A stretch of DNA of 64,000 bases, taken from contig NZ_CAUQDV010000003.1 of NCBI RefSeq assembly GCF_963517015.1, positions 124,001-188,000 on the forward strand, in the 5' to 3' direction. The position numbers were made by a program, and so were the translations under genes. Of the stretch, positions 53,615-62,744 are shown piece by piece. The number at the start of each line of letters is the position of its first letter. The first letter of the stretch is position 1. The DNA comes from an uncultured Devosia sp. (lineage in GTDB: Bacteria; Pseudomonadota; Alphaproteobacteria; Rhizobiales; Devosiaceae). The notes under the pieces are model-generated. The model ran no database searches. It was not told the origin of the DNA and saw only the letters and a program-made list of their open reading frames with translations.

Positions 53615-53971
53615 CTAGACGGCAAGCTCCCGTCGGGATGCCAAAGCCAGCGCTGCGATCAAGTCATCGGGGATTGGTTTCGACGGTGAAAAGGCGACAC
53701 CAGTTTTGGAAGCCTTAAGGCCAGCTGAAGCGATGTCGTCAGCATGGTGAGCAATGGCGCCTTTCGCCACGTAAAGACCGCACTGTTTGCTGAACGCACC
53801 ATAGCCTGCGATGATTTTCTTCCCGAAACCAAAACCTGGCATGCCGTACTGATTGATCTCCTCAGCGTCGGGGAGAGTCCGTCTTAGCTGGTCGCGGACG
53901 TGAGCAAGCTGCGGCCGTAGAGCTTCCGGTGCAGCAGCGATATATGATGCGTGGTCGAGAAATTCCGTCAT
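53615..53971 (-). CDS. DUF1801 (YdhG-like) family protein
   Basis: A 118-residue protein. LPDAEEINQYGMPGFGFGKKIIAGYGAFSKQCGLYV is the DUF1801 signature, a small alpha/beta fold of unknown function related to YdeI-like proteins. The start at 53971 is chosen because MTEFLDHASYIAA begins the domain. It is the last intact gene of island 2. Confidence 0.82.
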   Translation of the reverse strand: MTEFLDHASYIAAAPEALRPQLAHVRDQLRRTLPDAEEINQYGMPGFGFGKKIIAGYGAFSKQCGLYVAKGAIAHHADDIASAGLKASKTGVAFSPSKPIPDDLIAALALASRRELAV

Positions 53972-54241
53972 GTCTGATCCTCCGCTACAGTTCGGTAATT
54001 CGCACACATAGCCATGTTCGATTTAAGCCCGAAGTTCACCAAAACCAGACGGACTGCAAACCACCCCATTATGGACATCCGTGATAGCAAACTCTTGTTG
54101 CTCATTGACCAACTGGCAGGACAGTTTTGGGACAACGCAACACACAAAGAGCAGTAAAGACGCCTTGAAAAAATACGAAGCCATCCTATAAGTTTCAATG
54201 CGTTAGCAGTATTGACAAAACGGGAAAAGTCTAAAATCGAA
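53972..54241. other. Gap before the third tRNA-end copy
   Basis: No supported gene. A 47-codon frame from 54015 (MFDLSPKFTKTRR...) has no ribosome-binding site and looks random. GC is low compared with the core. Confidence 0.4.
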
Positions 54242-54286
54242 CTCCGAAGGCAGAGGTCGCAGGTTCGAATCCTGTCGGGTGCGTCA
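54242..54286 (+). repeat. tRNA-Arg 3'-end copy (right end of island 2)
   Basis: CTCCGAAGGCAGAGGTC is identical to the tRNA-Arg(CCG) gene over 17 bases. It is followed by a matching TTCGAAT loop, CGGGTGC acceptor strand and GTCA in place of ACCA. The 5' half is absent. No integrase lies beside it. Confidence 0.85.
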
Positions 54287-54653
54287 AGTTTTATATTTAA
54301 ATTCAGTTACTTAAGCTTCTGTTCTGTAGGATTTTGATCCTCAATCAAGCGGCTTGCAGGCTTTATACCGATCTAAAAAGCCCAATCCTTTCAAAGGCGC
54401 CCAAATCCGCGAATACTGCAACGAGGGGCTGATATGCGCTCTGATAGCGTTGGTATGCTCCGCACTATCGCAATATCTGGAAATCCTTGTCATGCTCTTC
54501 TGCGTCTCCATGGCGATCAAGAGCTGGCAGAGCATGACTACGACAGATATCTGGCACGATTCTCAAGGGAAAGTTTCTCACGGCGGAGGCTGCGACCAAA
54601 GCGATGAAGGCTGGCGGCGGTTCTATCTTTCAGACCGAGTCCGTTTGGGCGAT

Positions 54654-54767
54654 CTAAGTACTGGGCGCGCCGCCCTCAATTGTCAGCCCAAGATCGGTGA
54701 AGAACGCGACCTTCACGTCGAGATCCTCGAAGGCAATCCCAACATTGTCCATCCGCCTAGGCGCCAT
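54654..54767 (-). pseudogene. Truncated VOC/glyoxalase-family gene
   Basis: MAPRRMDNVGIAFEDLDVKV and AFFTDLGLTIEGGAPST then stop. The first 33 residues are the N-terminal beta-alpha unit of a VOC (glyoxalase/bleomycin resistance) protein, which is normally about 130 residues. AGGAG is 8 bases upstream of the ATG. The rest is missing, and the DNA downstream to 54300 carries no continuation. Confidence 0.6.
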
Positions 54768-54834
54768 AGCCGCAGCTCCTGAGCCTATCAGCCGATACTC
54801 ACAAAACAGATTGCATGATCCAAGTGGTTTTCAC

Positions 54835-56049
54835 TCAAGCGCCTGCGCCCATCAGCCTAGCACGGTGTGCATAGACCGCGTCCTCGTCATAATGCTCGCC
54901 CGATTGCGCCGCCTGCTCGACGAGGCGCGCCAGCCGCGCCCTATCGAAATGCAGCGCCACCACAGCCCCGGCCAGCGCCTCGACATCATCGCGTGGCGTC
55001 AATAGGGCACCACCGTGCTCTTCAGCTAGGCCCTTCGCATAGGCCGAGTCATAGCCTACCATCGGGCAACCCGACACCAGTGTCTCGATCAGGCACCGCG
55101 CCGATTCCATAGTCTTGTGACAGAAGAGCAGCATGTCGCTGTCGCGCAGCGCTGCCAGCAGTTTCTCGCGATCCGTCTCGAACCCGGGCAACATGATCTT
55201 GTCGCCCAGCGAGGCCGCCTCGACCCGCTGCCGCATCTTATCGATATCAGGCCCATCCCCGATCCAGCGCGCCCGAAAGGGCACGCCGCGCCCGTTCAGA
55301 ATTTCGAGGACACCCAGCCAGTCCCCGGTCCCCTTCATCGTCGCCGCGCGACCTGTGTATACGATTTCAAGCGGCGCGCCCGATCTGATCCGGGCCAGCT
55401 TGCCTTGTAGCTGCGCCGCGCCGATCTGGTCTGTCGCCGTCGTATGCGTATCGTATATGCAGTGCGGGTCGGGCGCCGAGGCCCTGAAGTAATTGAATGT
55501 ATCCATGCCTTGCAGCAGAGCCCTTCGGCTACTGCCGAGGATGAATCGCTGATAGCGATCCATCAGTGGCAACTCGATTGTAGACTTGACCCTGCGCTTG
55601 AGCGATGACCCCGCCATCGCCTGCCGGATGATCTGCGGCTCGACGCGATCGATCCAGACGACATAGTCGCGCTTCTGCTTGCGCGCCTCTAGCGCTGCAA
55701 TGGCCGGCCAGTCACCAATCAGCCCGCCAATGGTGAAGCACAGATGCTCATGCTCTGCAATCGCTCCCCGCAGCGTCTTCCGCACGGACCTATAATGCTT
55801 GATCATACGCGACAAGGCATAGCCGTCGGGCAGCACAATGGTCCTGCAGTCTGCCGTACCTAGCTGCTGCTCAAGAGCCACCCAGGCCGATGAACTGCCC
55901 GCCCCCTCGGCGGTCATTCCCACATAAGTCACTCGATCGAAGTGCTTCCGCCACTGGGCAATCCCCCTGGCTGTCTGTTCATCGATGAAAGTGCCGTCGG
56001 CACTTTCGTGGATCGGAACATGCGTCACCACCAAGATACTGCTTGCCAC
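54835..56049 (-). CDS. Glycosyltransferase family 4 (GT-B)
   Basis: A 404-residue protein from a GTG start with GGGAGG 4 bases upstream; the frame is open further upstream but without a better site. LEIVYTGRAATMKGTGDWLGVLEIL, FRARWIGDGPDIDKM, LPGFETDREKLLAALRDSDMLLFCHKTMESARCLIETLVSGCPMVGYDS are the donor-site motifs of GT4. It is a lone transferase, separate from the polysaccharide cluster, in a decayed segment. The acceptor is unknown. Confidence 0.78.
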   Translation of the reverse strand: MASSILVVTHVPIHESADGTFIDEQTARGIAQWRKHFDRVTYVGMTAEGAGSSSAWVALEQQLGTADCRTIVLPDGYALSRMIKHYRSVRKTLRGAIAEHEHLCFTIGGLIGDWPAIAALEARKQKRDYVVWIDRVEPQIIRQAMAGSSLKRRVKSTIELPLMDRYQRFILGSSRRALLQGMDTFNYFRASAPDPHCIYDTHTTATDQIGAAQLQGKLARIRSGAPLEIVYTGRAATMKGTGDWLGVLEILNGRGVPFRARWIGDGPDIDKMRQRVEAASLGDKIMLPGFETDREKLLAALRDSDMLLFCHKTMESARCLIETLVSGCPMVGYDSAYAKGLAEEHGGALLTPRDDVEALAGAVVALHFDRARLARLVEQAAQSGEHYDEDAVYAHRARLMGAGA

Positions 56050-56217
56050 GTCGCCTCCCCACGCGAATGATAATGAGGTCATACAACTATTCAGACATGA
56101 CATCCTGAATACTGGACAAATCGCCGGGAGAAAAGCCATGGCTTCGCACAAAACGGCCCCGAAATGGACCGGAGCCCACTTTCAATTCTGCGCTGGAAAC
56201 GAAGCTTATGCGGCGTC

Positions 56218-56479
56218 ATAGCCGTAGTCTTCGAGCACCCGGACCGGACCTAAGTCCTGACCCTTAGCGAAGTCGCGATCGTTGAATTCGATCACGGCCA
56301 TCGGGGCGTTGTCGCCGTAGCGGACCCTTCGCCTCTATGTTGGGCTTACCTTCGCTTTTAGCCTTCCCTTGGACCAAGCTAATCCTGCGATAGCTTGGCT
56401 TGCTGGGTGCCGAATCTGCTTGCTGCGGAATGGTATTTTCGTCGTCATGACATTGTCCCTTTGCCAGTGTGATAGCCAA
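56218..56479 (-). pseudogene. Small gene broken by a frameshift
   Basis: One frame gives NTIPQQADSAPSKPSYRRIS followed by LVQGKAKSEGKPNIEAK, and the next gives VRYGDNAPMAVIEFNDRDFA followed by KGQDLGPVRVLEDYGYDAA then stop. Both halves look like parts of one protein of about 85 residues, with the shift near 56325. No family is recognised. Confidence 0.35.
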
Positions 56480-56854
56480 AAAGCTGTCAGCCGACCGTTA
56501 GGCTAAAGCCTATGGGGAAGGGCAATTATCAACCTAAATGAATTGCTCGTGATCTGGAGGAATTGGCCGGCTACGATGCTTCGAACAGACCTCGCGAGCC
56601 ACGATGGTGGGCGGGCAAACCACCTCAACTCCTGCATCCTTGCCACCGTGCGGGGTTGTCTTAGGATAAACCTTGATGGACGGAACTCGCATCTCCCAGT
56701 AATATTTAGGACCATTGGTGTGGCAATCTGTCATCGATATTTTATTCCACGATGCCAATGTACGCCACAAAATTGCTCGTGTCGGAGACTTGTTTTTAAA
56801 GTGGCGCCGATAGAACCTGACATTTACAAAGCTAGTTAGCTATTTGGGATTCTA
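56480..56854. other. Low-GC gap in the decayed segment
   Basis: No supported gene. A minus-strand frame at 56534-56770 contains YYWEMRVPSIKVYPKTTPHG, which could be protein, but it has no start signal or family. Confidence 0.3.
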
Positions 56855-57125
56855 GTGAACAAGTTTGTTCTCTTTGCCATTGCTGGTGCACTGTCGACCT
56901 AGACAGCATTTGCTGCTAATCTGATCAATCCGCTTCCAACCAGACACCGACATATGAGGCCGACTTTAACTGGACCGGTTTCGCAACAGGCGAAAAAGTC
57001 TCCCAAAAAAACCAGTCGACATTGGCCCCATACACCCCGCGATTTACTGCGGGAATGCATACCGAGATGGGTGCGTGGTGTATGTCGGGTAAGAACCTAC
57101 AAATCGAATTTGTGATGATGCTCAT
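56855..57125 (+). pseudogene. Exported-protein gene broken by a stop and a frameshift
   Basis: From a GTG, the sequence reads MNKFVLFAIAGALST, a TAG stop, then TAFAANLIN: a signal peptide interrupted in its c-region. One frame over it continues as NQTPTYEADFNWTGFATGEK and APYTPRFTAGMHTEMGAWCM. The order fits a decayed small periplasmic protein. Confidence 0.35.
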
Positions 57126-57236
57126 CGGCTGCCTGCACGGGCAGCAGACCGGGGCCCGTCGGCAACCCCTCGGGGTCCACCACAGCTTAGTCGATTCTGG
57201 AAAGGCCCGGACGCGGCTGGGCTGGCATTACCCGGC

Positions 57237-58133
57237 CTAGGGTCCCGGTTCGGCCAGCACCTGCATGTCGTCGGCATCGCGTCGAGGCGGGGCACCGAAG
57301 AAGCGCTTGTACTCGCGGGAAAACTGCGATGCGCTCTCGTAGCCGACCGCATAGCCGACGGACGCCGCTTCCGCGCGTTCCGTGATCAGCCGGCGCCGCG
57401 CTTCGTGCAGCCGGATATGCTTTTGATACTGTAGCGGGGTGATCCCCGTGACCGCCTTGAACCGCCGGTGAAACACGGAAACGCTCATGCCCGCCACTTC
57501 CGCCATGGCGTCGATGCTCAGGCGGTCGGCGAAATGCTGCTTGATCCAGGCCATGGCCCGCCGGACATGGGCGAGTCGCGAATCTGCATTGGCAATCTGC
57601 CGGAGCAGCCCGCCCTGCGGCCCCATCAGCAGCCTGAAGATGAGTTCATGCTCCAGATGATGCGCCATGACGCGAGCCTCATCGGGCTGGTCCAGCAGAT
57701 TGGCAAAGCGCCGCCACGTATCGATCTGTGCCGGGCTGGCTTGGGTAACGCCGAAACCAGATTGCAAGGACGGCTCCGGCTGCCGGGCCATGTCCAGCAG
57801 CAGGCTTGATATCACCGCCGGGTCGAGCAGCAGGTTCAGCGCCAGATAGGGTTCGTCCGGGCTGGCTTCGCACACCTGTCCCATGGCCGTCAGCTCGGCC
57901 GCGACCACGATATATTCGCCGGCGCCATATTCGAGCACGGTGTCGCCGATGAAGGTGCGCTTGCGTCCCTGCAGCACCAGGCACACCACAGGTTCATAGA
58001 TGAGCCCCGCTGCATCGGTCAGGTCGTCGATGCGATAGACCAGCACGCGCGGCAGTGCCGGATTGTGTCGGCCCGCGTGGCGCAGCGCAATGGCGCGAAT
58101 GTCGTCAAGCTCACTCATGACCTCATCCCACAT
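57237..58133 (-). CDS. AraC family transcriptional regulator
   Basis: A 298-residue regulator with an N-terminal AraC_N ligand domain (PVVCLVLQGRKRTFIGDTVLEYGAGEYIVVAAELTAMG) and a C-terminal double HTH (about 195-285; LSIDAMAEVAGMSVSVFHRRFKAVTGITPLQYQKHIRLHEARR). The ATG at 58133 has GAGG 6 bases upstream; a TTG at 58145 is less likely. It is divergent from the aldo/keto reductase gene, the arrangement of YqhC and its aldehyde reductase target, so it probably controls that gene. Confidence 0.88.
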   Translation of the reverse strand: MWDEVMSELDDIRAIALRHAGRHNPALPRVLVYRIDDLTDAAGLIYEPVVCLVLQGRKRTFIGDTVLEYGAGEYIVVAAELTAMGQVCEASPDEPYLALNLLLDPAVISSLLLDMARQPEPSLQSGFGVTQASPAQIDTWRRFANLLDQPDEARVMAHHLEHELIFRLLMGPQGGLLRQIANADSRLAHVRRAMAWIKQHFADRLSIDAMAEVAGMSVSVFHRRFKAVTGITPLQYQKHIRLHEARRRLITERAEAASVGYAVGYESASQFSREYKRFFGAPPRRDADDMQVLAEPGP

Positions 58134-58252
58134 GGCTTGCCTCAAAAGGTCAAGCGATCGGCAGGATCAGGCAATCATTCAGGACCATCAGGCATGCGGT
58201 TCGCCATCTCGGTACCTATCTTCTGGTGGCACAAGCACGAGAGGATATCGTC

Positions 58253-59224
58253 ATGCAAAAACGCAGGCTGGGGCGCAATGGCCCCGAGGTTTCGGCAATC
58301 GGCTATGGCGCCATGGGCTTTCATCTCGCCTATGGCGCGTCCGACGCCCAGGCGGGCCTCGATCTCATCAGGCGCGCCTACGATCTGGGCGTGACATTCT
58401 TTGACACTGCCGAACTCTACGGCTGGGGCGAGAACGAAAAATTCATTGGCCAGGCGGTGAAGTCGTTCCGCGACGACATTGTCATCGCGACCAAGTTTGG
58501 CTTCACCTTCGACAATGGCAATTACGGCGTGAACAGCCAGCCGGCCCATATCCGTGAGGTCGCCGAGAACAGCCTGCGCTATCTCGGTGTCGAGCAGATC
58601 GACATCCTCTATCAGCACCGCGTCGATCCGAACGTGCCGATCGAGGATGTGGCCGGCACGGTGCGAGACCTGATCGCCGAGGGCAAGGTCAAGTATTTCG
58701 GCCTCAGCGAAGCGGGCCCCCAAACCATCCGCAAGGCGCATGCCGTTCAGCCGGTGACCGTGCTGCAGACGGAATATTCCGTCTTCGAGCGCGATGTGGA
58801 AACCGTCCTGCCGACCACGCGCGAACTGGGCATCGGCTTCGTGCCCTATTCGCCGCTGGGCCGCGGCTTCCTCACCGGTGCGGTCAAGCCTGCTGCCGAA
58901 TATGAAGAGAGCGACATGCGCCGTGTCGATCCCCGCTGGCAGCCGGGCAACTTCGAGAAGAACCGCGACGCCGTGCGCCAGCTCGAACAACTGGCCAGCA
59001 GCAAGGGCGCAACCGTTTCCCAGCTTGCACTGGCCTGGCTGCTGGCGCAGGGCGACGACATCGTGCCCATTCCGGGCACGCGCCGCATCGCGCGCCTGGA
59101 AGAAAACATCGGCGCGACCGACCTGGTCCTGTCAGCCGATGATCTGGCGCAGATCGAGCAGGTGCTTCCCGACGGCGCATTCGGTGCCCGCTATGCCGGC
59201 AACATGGTTCCGACCTGGATCTGA
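58253..59224 (+). CDS. Aldo/keto reductase
   Basis: A 323-residue (alpha/beta)8 NADPH-dependent oxidoreductase. The catalytic tetrad is visible: Asp in FFDTAELYG, Tyr in ELYGWG, Lys in IATKFGF and His in LYQHRVDP. LGIGFVPYSPLGRGFLTGAV and the C-terminal PIPGTRRIARLEENIGA are typical of the AKR11/13-like group. The start at 58253 has AGAGG upstream. Its likely regulator is the divergent AraC gene. The substrate is probably an aldehyde. Confidence 0.9.
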   Translation: MQKRRLGRNGPEVSAIGYGAMGFHLAYGASDAQAGLDLIRRAYDLGVTFFDTAELYGWGENEKFIGQAVKSFRDDIVIATKFGFTFDNGNYGVNSQPAHIREVAENSLRYLGVEQIDILYQHRVDPNVPIEDVAGTVRDLIAEGKVKYFGLSEAGPQTIRKAHAVQPVTVLQTEYSVFERDVETVLPTTRELGIGFVPYSPLGRGFLTGAVKPAAEYEESDMRRVDPRWQPGNFEKNRDAVRQLEQLASSKGATVSQLALAWLLAQGDDIVPIPGTRRIARLEENIGATDLVLSADDLAQIEQVLPDGAFGARYAGNMVPTWI

Positions 59225-59278
59225 ACGCAGGACGGCGGCGCGACAGCGTCGCCGTTCATTTCGGAAATGGACGGGCCA

Positions 59279-59455
59279 TCACGACCAGACGTTATAGTCC
59301 TTTCCGGCAAAGCCATCCTCCCAGGCTTCATCCCAATTGGCTTCGTCGGCGTTCTTCTTGCCGCGATGGGGATTGGTGTTCTTGTCCTTTTCACTGGCGC
59401 CGGCGGTCCAGCCTGCCAGCCGGACCTGCTCCACATGCCGTTTGTCGTCTGCCAT
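59279..59455 (-). CDS. Small Rmf/CrpP-like protein
   Basis: A 58-residue protein beginning MADDKRHVEQVRLAGWTAG. The pattern G-W-x-A-G ... N-P-H ... WDEAWEDGFAG matches the two-helix layout of the ribosome modulation factor / CrpP family found as a small conserved protein in alphaproteobacteria. GGAG lies 8 bases before the ATG. It is 1 base from the end of the AraC gene upstream on the same strand. The assignment is tentative. Confidence 0.55.
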   Translation of the reverse strand: MADDKRHVEQVRLAGWTAGASEKDKNTNPHRGKKNADEANWDEAWEDGFAGKDYNVWS

Positions 59456-59456
59456 C

Positions 59457-60401
59457 TCAGTCTCCGGTTTGCTTGGGCACAGGAAGGTCCAGTGCCGATG
59501 TTCGATTGCTCGCCTCTGCATACTGGCTCGGCGGCATGCCGGCAAACCGGGAAAAGGCCACGCTGAACGCACTGGCCGAGCCATAGCCGATCCGCCGCGC
59601 CACTTCCTTCATCCCGCCATCGCGGCGGCGCAACATGTCCTTGGCCAGCGCCATGCGCCACGACAGCAGATATTCCATCGGCGCCATGCCTGTCAGCTTC
59701 TGAAACCTGTCAAAGAACACCGAGCGGGACAGCATGGCCGTCGCCGCCAGGTCTTCTACGCTCCAGGCTTTGGCCGGCGCTTCATGCATCTGGCGGATCG
59801 CTGGTCCCAGGTGGCGGTCCGCAAGACCCCGCAACAGTCCCGGTGTTTCCAACCCCGCCGCGTCCGAGCGCAGGGCCTCGATCAGCAGCAATTGCAGCAA
59901 CCGCTCCAGCACGACCTCTCTCGCCGGTCTTGCCGCCTGCGCCTCGCTGCGGATCATCCGCACAAGGTCCGTCAGGCGTGGCTGGCCGCGCACCAGCAGC
60001 AGGCAGGGCAGCAGGGCGAACACCAGCGTGCTGTCCGGCGATCCGAAGGCCAGCCGGCCGATCAGCACGCGCATGTTGGGCGTCCCTGTCGGGTCGCCAT
60101 GCCGGGTTTCGTCACCCAGCCGTGTCACCCGAAGGGGATCCGTGCCGTCGTCCGGTGTGTCCGCTGTGCTCGCCATCTTGAAGCGGTAGGCAGCGGGAAT
60201 GAGCACGAAGTCATTCTCTTCCAGCGCGATGTCGGGTTCGTCATTGACCGACAGCCGCGTCGAGCCTTCGAGAATTACCGCAAAGAACGGGCTGCCGTCA
60301 CTTGGGGCATCGACGCGCCAATGCCCCGACCCGCTCGCCGTTTTGGAAAACGGCAGGCTGGGCTGAAGCATGGTCACGATCTCGGCCAGCGGATCGATCA
60401 T
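59457..60401 (-). CDS. AraC family transcriptional regulator (cupin type)
   Basis: A 314-residue regulator. The N-terminal cupin_6 domain (SGSGHWRVDAPSDGSPFFAVILEGSTRL) precedes a C-terminal HTH (about 205-300; WSVEDLAATAMLSRSVFFDRFQKLTGMAPMEYLLSWRMALAKDML and IGYGSASAFSVAFSRFAGMPPSQY). It is divergent from the SDR gene with a 95-base gap and probably controls it. The small Rmf/CrpP-like gene follows closely. Confidence 0.88.
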   Translation of the reverse strand: MIDPLAEIVTMLQPSLPFSKTASGSGHWRVDAPSDGSPFFAVILEGSTRLSVNDEPDIALEENDFVLIPAAYRFKMASTADTPDDGTDPLRVTRLGDETRHGDPTGTPNMRVLIGRLAFGSPDSTLVFALLPCLLLVRGQPRLTDLVRMIRSEAQAARPAREVVLERLLQLLLIEALRSDAAGLETPGLLRGLADRHLGPAIRQMHEAPAKAWSVEDLAATAMLSRSVFFDRFQKLTGMAPMEYLLSWRMALAKDMLRRRDGGMKEVARRIGYGSASAFSVAFSRFAGMPPSQYAEASNRTSALDLPVPKQTGD

Positions 60402-60496
60402 TTGGACGCTCGCTAATGCAATCAGGATGCATCGTGATAGCGCGTCCCGGCTGCGCCGTCCACATAGGGAGCGTTGGACTACGAAAGGACTTTGAC

Positions 60497-61243
60497 GTGA
60501 AAACCGTTCTCATCACCGGCTGCTCCTCCGGCTTCGGCCTCGACACCGCAAACCACTTCCTGGCGCGCGGCTGGAAGGTCGTCGCCACCATGCGCACGCC
60601 GCGCACCGACCTGTTTCCTGCCTCCGAAAACCTGACCGTGCTGCCGCTCGACGTCACGGACGACCAGAGCATTCGCAGCGCCATCGACGCGGCTGGCCCT
60701 ATAGACGTGCTGGTCAACAATGCCGGCATCGGCTGGCTCAACGCCCTCGAGGGCACGCCCATAGAGGTGGCTCAGTCCATCTTCGAGACCAACACAATCG
60801 GTACCATGCGGGTGATCCAGGCGGTTCTGCCGCAGTTCCGCGCGCGAAACACAGGCCTCATCATCAACGTGACCTCGAGCGTCACCATGAAGCCGCTGCC
60901 GCTGCTGTCCGTCTATACCGCCAGCAAGGCCGCCGTGAACGCCTTCACCGAGTCCCTGGCGATTGAGCTTGAGCCTTGGGGCATCGAGGTCAAGATCGTT
61001 CTGCCGGGCGCGGCTCCCGATACCAGCTTCGGCAGCACGGCCCTGTCCCGCCTGCAGGAGAACGGCGGCTTTCCCGAGCCCTATGGCGATTTCGCAAATG
61101 CCGTCATCACCGCCATGCGCCAGCCTGGCGCGCCAAAAACGCTGTCCTCCGACGTCGCCGAGGCCGTCTGGTATGCCGCAACCGATCCGTCTGCACCCAC
61201 ACGGATTCCCGCCGGGGCCGACGCAGTCGCCCTGGCGAACTGA
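60497..61243 (+). CDS. Short-chain dehydrogenase/reductase
   Basis: A 248-residue classical SDR. TGCSSGFG (cofactor glycine motif), DVLVNNAG, a Ser in NVTSSVT and YTASKAA (Tyr, Lys) supply the catalytic residues. The GTG start at 60497 has AAAGGA 7 bases upstream; the frame is open upstream but lacks a domain there. It is divergent from an AraC regulator. SDRs paired this way are commonly induced by aldehyde or redox stress, though the substrate is unknown. Confidence 0.88.
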   Translation: MKTVLITGCSSGFGLDTANHFLARGWKVVATMRTPRTDLFPASENLTVLPLDVTDDQSIRSAIDAAGPIDVLVNNAGIGWLNALEGTPIEVAQSIFETNTIGTMRVIQAVLPQFRARNTGLIINVTSSVTMKPLPLLSVYTASKAAVNAFTESLAIELEPWGIEVKIVLPGAAPDTSFGSTALSRLQENGGFPEPYGDFANAVITAMRQPGAPKTLSSDVAEAVWYAATDPSAPTRIPAGADAVALAN

Positions 61244-61279
61244 AGCAGCAGGAAAGACACGTGTGATTTCCGGCTGGGA

Positions 61280-61948
61280 TCACCGATAGCCTTTGTCGAA
61301 ACCCTTTTCGAACCAGTGGGCGGCGGGCGCGGACACCGCGCTCGCCTCGTTCGTAAAGGCGATGATGATCCATTCTGCGGCTGTCTCGTCGGCGGCGGGC
61401 ACGGCAAGGCCGAAGCGGGTGGCAATAGCCTGCCCGGCGGTGGCCGAACTTTTGTCATCAGACCATGGGAGCCAACTGTCCGACCTGTTGCCGTCAAGAA
61501 CAGCCGCAAGGCTTCCCGCGAAAAAGCCCGCCTGCTCGGCTTGGGGAAACCAGACAGAGCCATCCTGCGATTGCGACGCGTTGAGCACATCGGCCAACGG
61601 CTCATGCGGTCGCCCGCCATGCATGACGACATGGAACTGCTCGACGAGCGCGGTGTGGTCCCCGTCTTCGACCATGGCTTGCAGATAGGCGCGCAAGGCT
61701 CGACCGCCGCCTGAACTGCGCTCCAGGTCATCGCTGACGCCCACCGGGTCTTCCAGAAGGGCCGCGCCGAGCAGTTTCATCTGCTGCGCTTTTCGCTCCG
61801 CCGGCAGATCGTTCAATTCCTGCGGTGACGACATGAACGCGTGCCAGGTTTGGACAGCGGGGGAAGCGGTGTCCATCTCTTGTGCCCAGGCCGGTTGGAG
61901 CATTCCAGCCAAAACAGCTGCCATGGCCATCAAGTACTTCCGCTTCAT
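61280..61948 (-). CDS. Exported hypothetical protein
   Basis: A 222-residue protein with a signal peptide (MKRKYLMAMAAVLAGMLQPAWAQ). The mature part is helical (AVQTWHAFMSSPQELNDLPAERKAQQMKLLGAALLEDP) with no Cys. AGGAG lies 9 bases before the chosen ATG; another ATG 18 bases upstream is possible. It is convergent with the SDR gene. No family is recognised. Confidence 0.65.
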   Translation of the reverse strand: MKRKYLMAMAAVLAGMLQPAWAQEMDTASPAVQTWHAFMSSPQELNDLPAERKAQQMKLLGAALLEDPVGVSDDLERSSGGGRALRAYLQAMVEDGDHTALVEQFHVVMHGGRPHEPLADVLNASQSQDGSVWFPQAEQAGFFAGSLAAVLDGNRSDSWLPWSDDKSSATAGQAIATRFGLAVPAADETAAEWIIIAFTNEASAVSAPAAHWFEKGFDKGYR

Positions 61949-62148
61949 CCGCACGATCTCCTGCATTCCTCTGCCAACTCTGCCATGCTGTTCCCTGGAT
62001 CACCACCCCGCGACACCTTGCTCGTACCAGCAAAGCCACCGCTGGACGCGACGCGCTGAAATGCCGATATTGGATGGCAAGGGTGCCAAAGGGGTGTGTC
62101 CGGCAGGACAGGGCCTCTGCCGGGCACGGAGGTCAGCACGAGGACGCG

Positions 62149-62706
62149 ATGAGTCAGATCAAGACCGAATTGCACTGGTCCAAACCCACGGGCATGCTGC
62201 CCAACAGCCGCTTTCCGCTGCTTGTGCACCGCAATGCCGTTCCTGGTGGTGGTGAAGAGGCAGTGCTGGACCGCCTGCGCAGCAATGGCTGGCTCAACAA
62301 CTGGCGCTATCCCGGCATCTATACCTATCACCACTTCCACTCCACCACGCACGAATGCCTCGGCTGCGCCCGCGGCTGGATGGAAGTCGTGCTGTTCGGC
62401 GAGAATGGCGTGACGGTCCGCGTCGAGGCCGGCGACATCGTCGTCCTGCCCGCCGGTGTTTCCCATTGCATGACCGGCAATTCCGAGGACATCCAGATGG
62501 TCGGCGGCTATCCCGACGGCCGGGATTGGGACAATTGCCAGCAGGCCAGGCTGACCCCGGACCTGCATCGCGAAGCTGCCAAGCGCATCATGATGCTGCC
62601 CATTCCACCGAGAGATCCGGCCACCGGTGCCGCCATGCAGGAATGGCTTGATGCGCCGTCATCGGTCGACGCCGATCTCAACGCCTTCCGCGACAATCTG
62701 GGCTAG
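62149..62706 (+). CDS. YjlB-type cupin protein
   Basis: A 185-residue single-domain cupin. The metal-binding motif is in YTYHHFHSTTHECLG (H-x-H ... E), followed by VEAGDIVVLPAGVSHCM, which supplies the second-strand His, then VGGYPDGRDWD, a trait of the YjlB family. GAGG precedes the ATG. It probably binds a metal, but neither an enzymatic role nor a substrate is established for the family. Confidence 0.82.
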   Translation: MSQIKTELHWSKPTGMLPNSRFPLLVHRNAVPGGGEEAVLDRLRSNGWLNNWRYPGIYTYHHFHSTTHECLGCARGWMEVVLFGENGVTVRVEAGDIVVLPAGVSHCMTGNSEDIQMVGGYPDGRDWDNCQQARLTPDLHREAAKRIMMLPIPPRDPATGAAMQEWLDAPSSVDADLNAFRDNLG

Positions 62707-62744
62707 GGGGAGGGGCGCCTGGGCGCCGCTCCCCGCGGAGAAAA

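Noticed and set aside
54354..54782. A 142-residue plus-strand membrane protein
   Set aside because: Its second half is antisense to a recognisable VOC fragment; the first half has no clear start signal or family.
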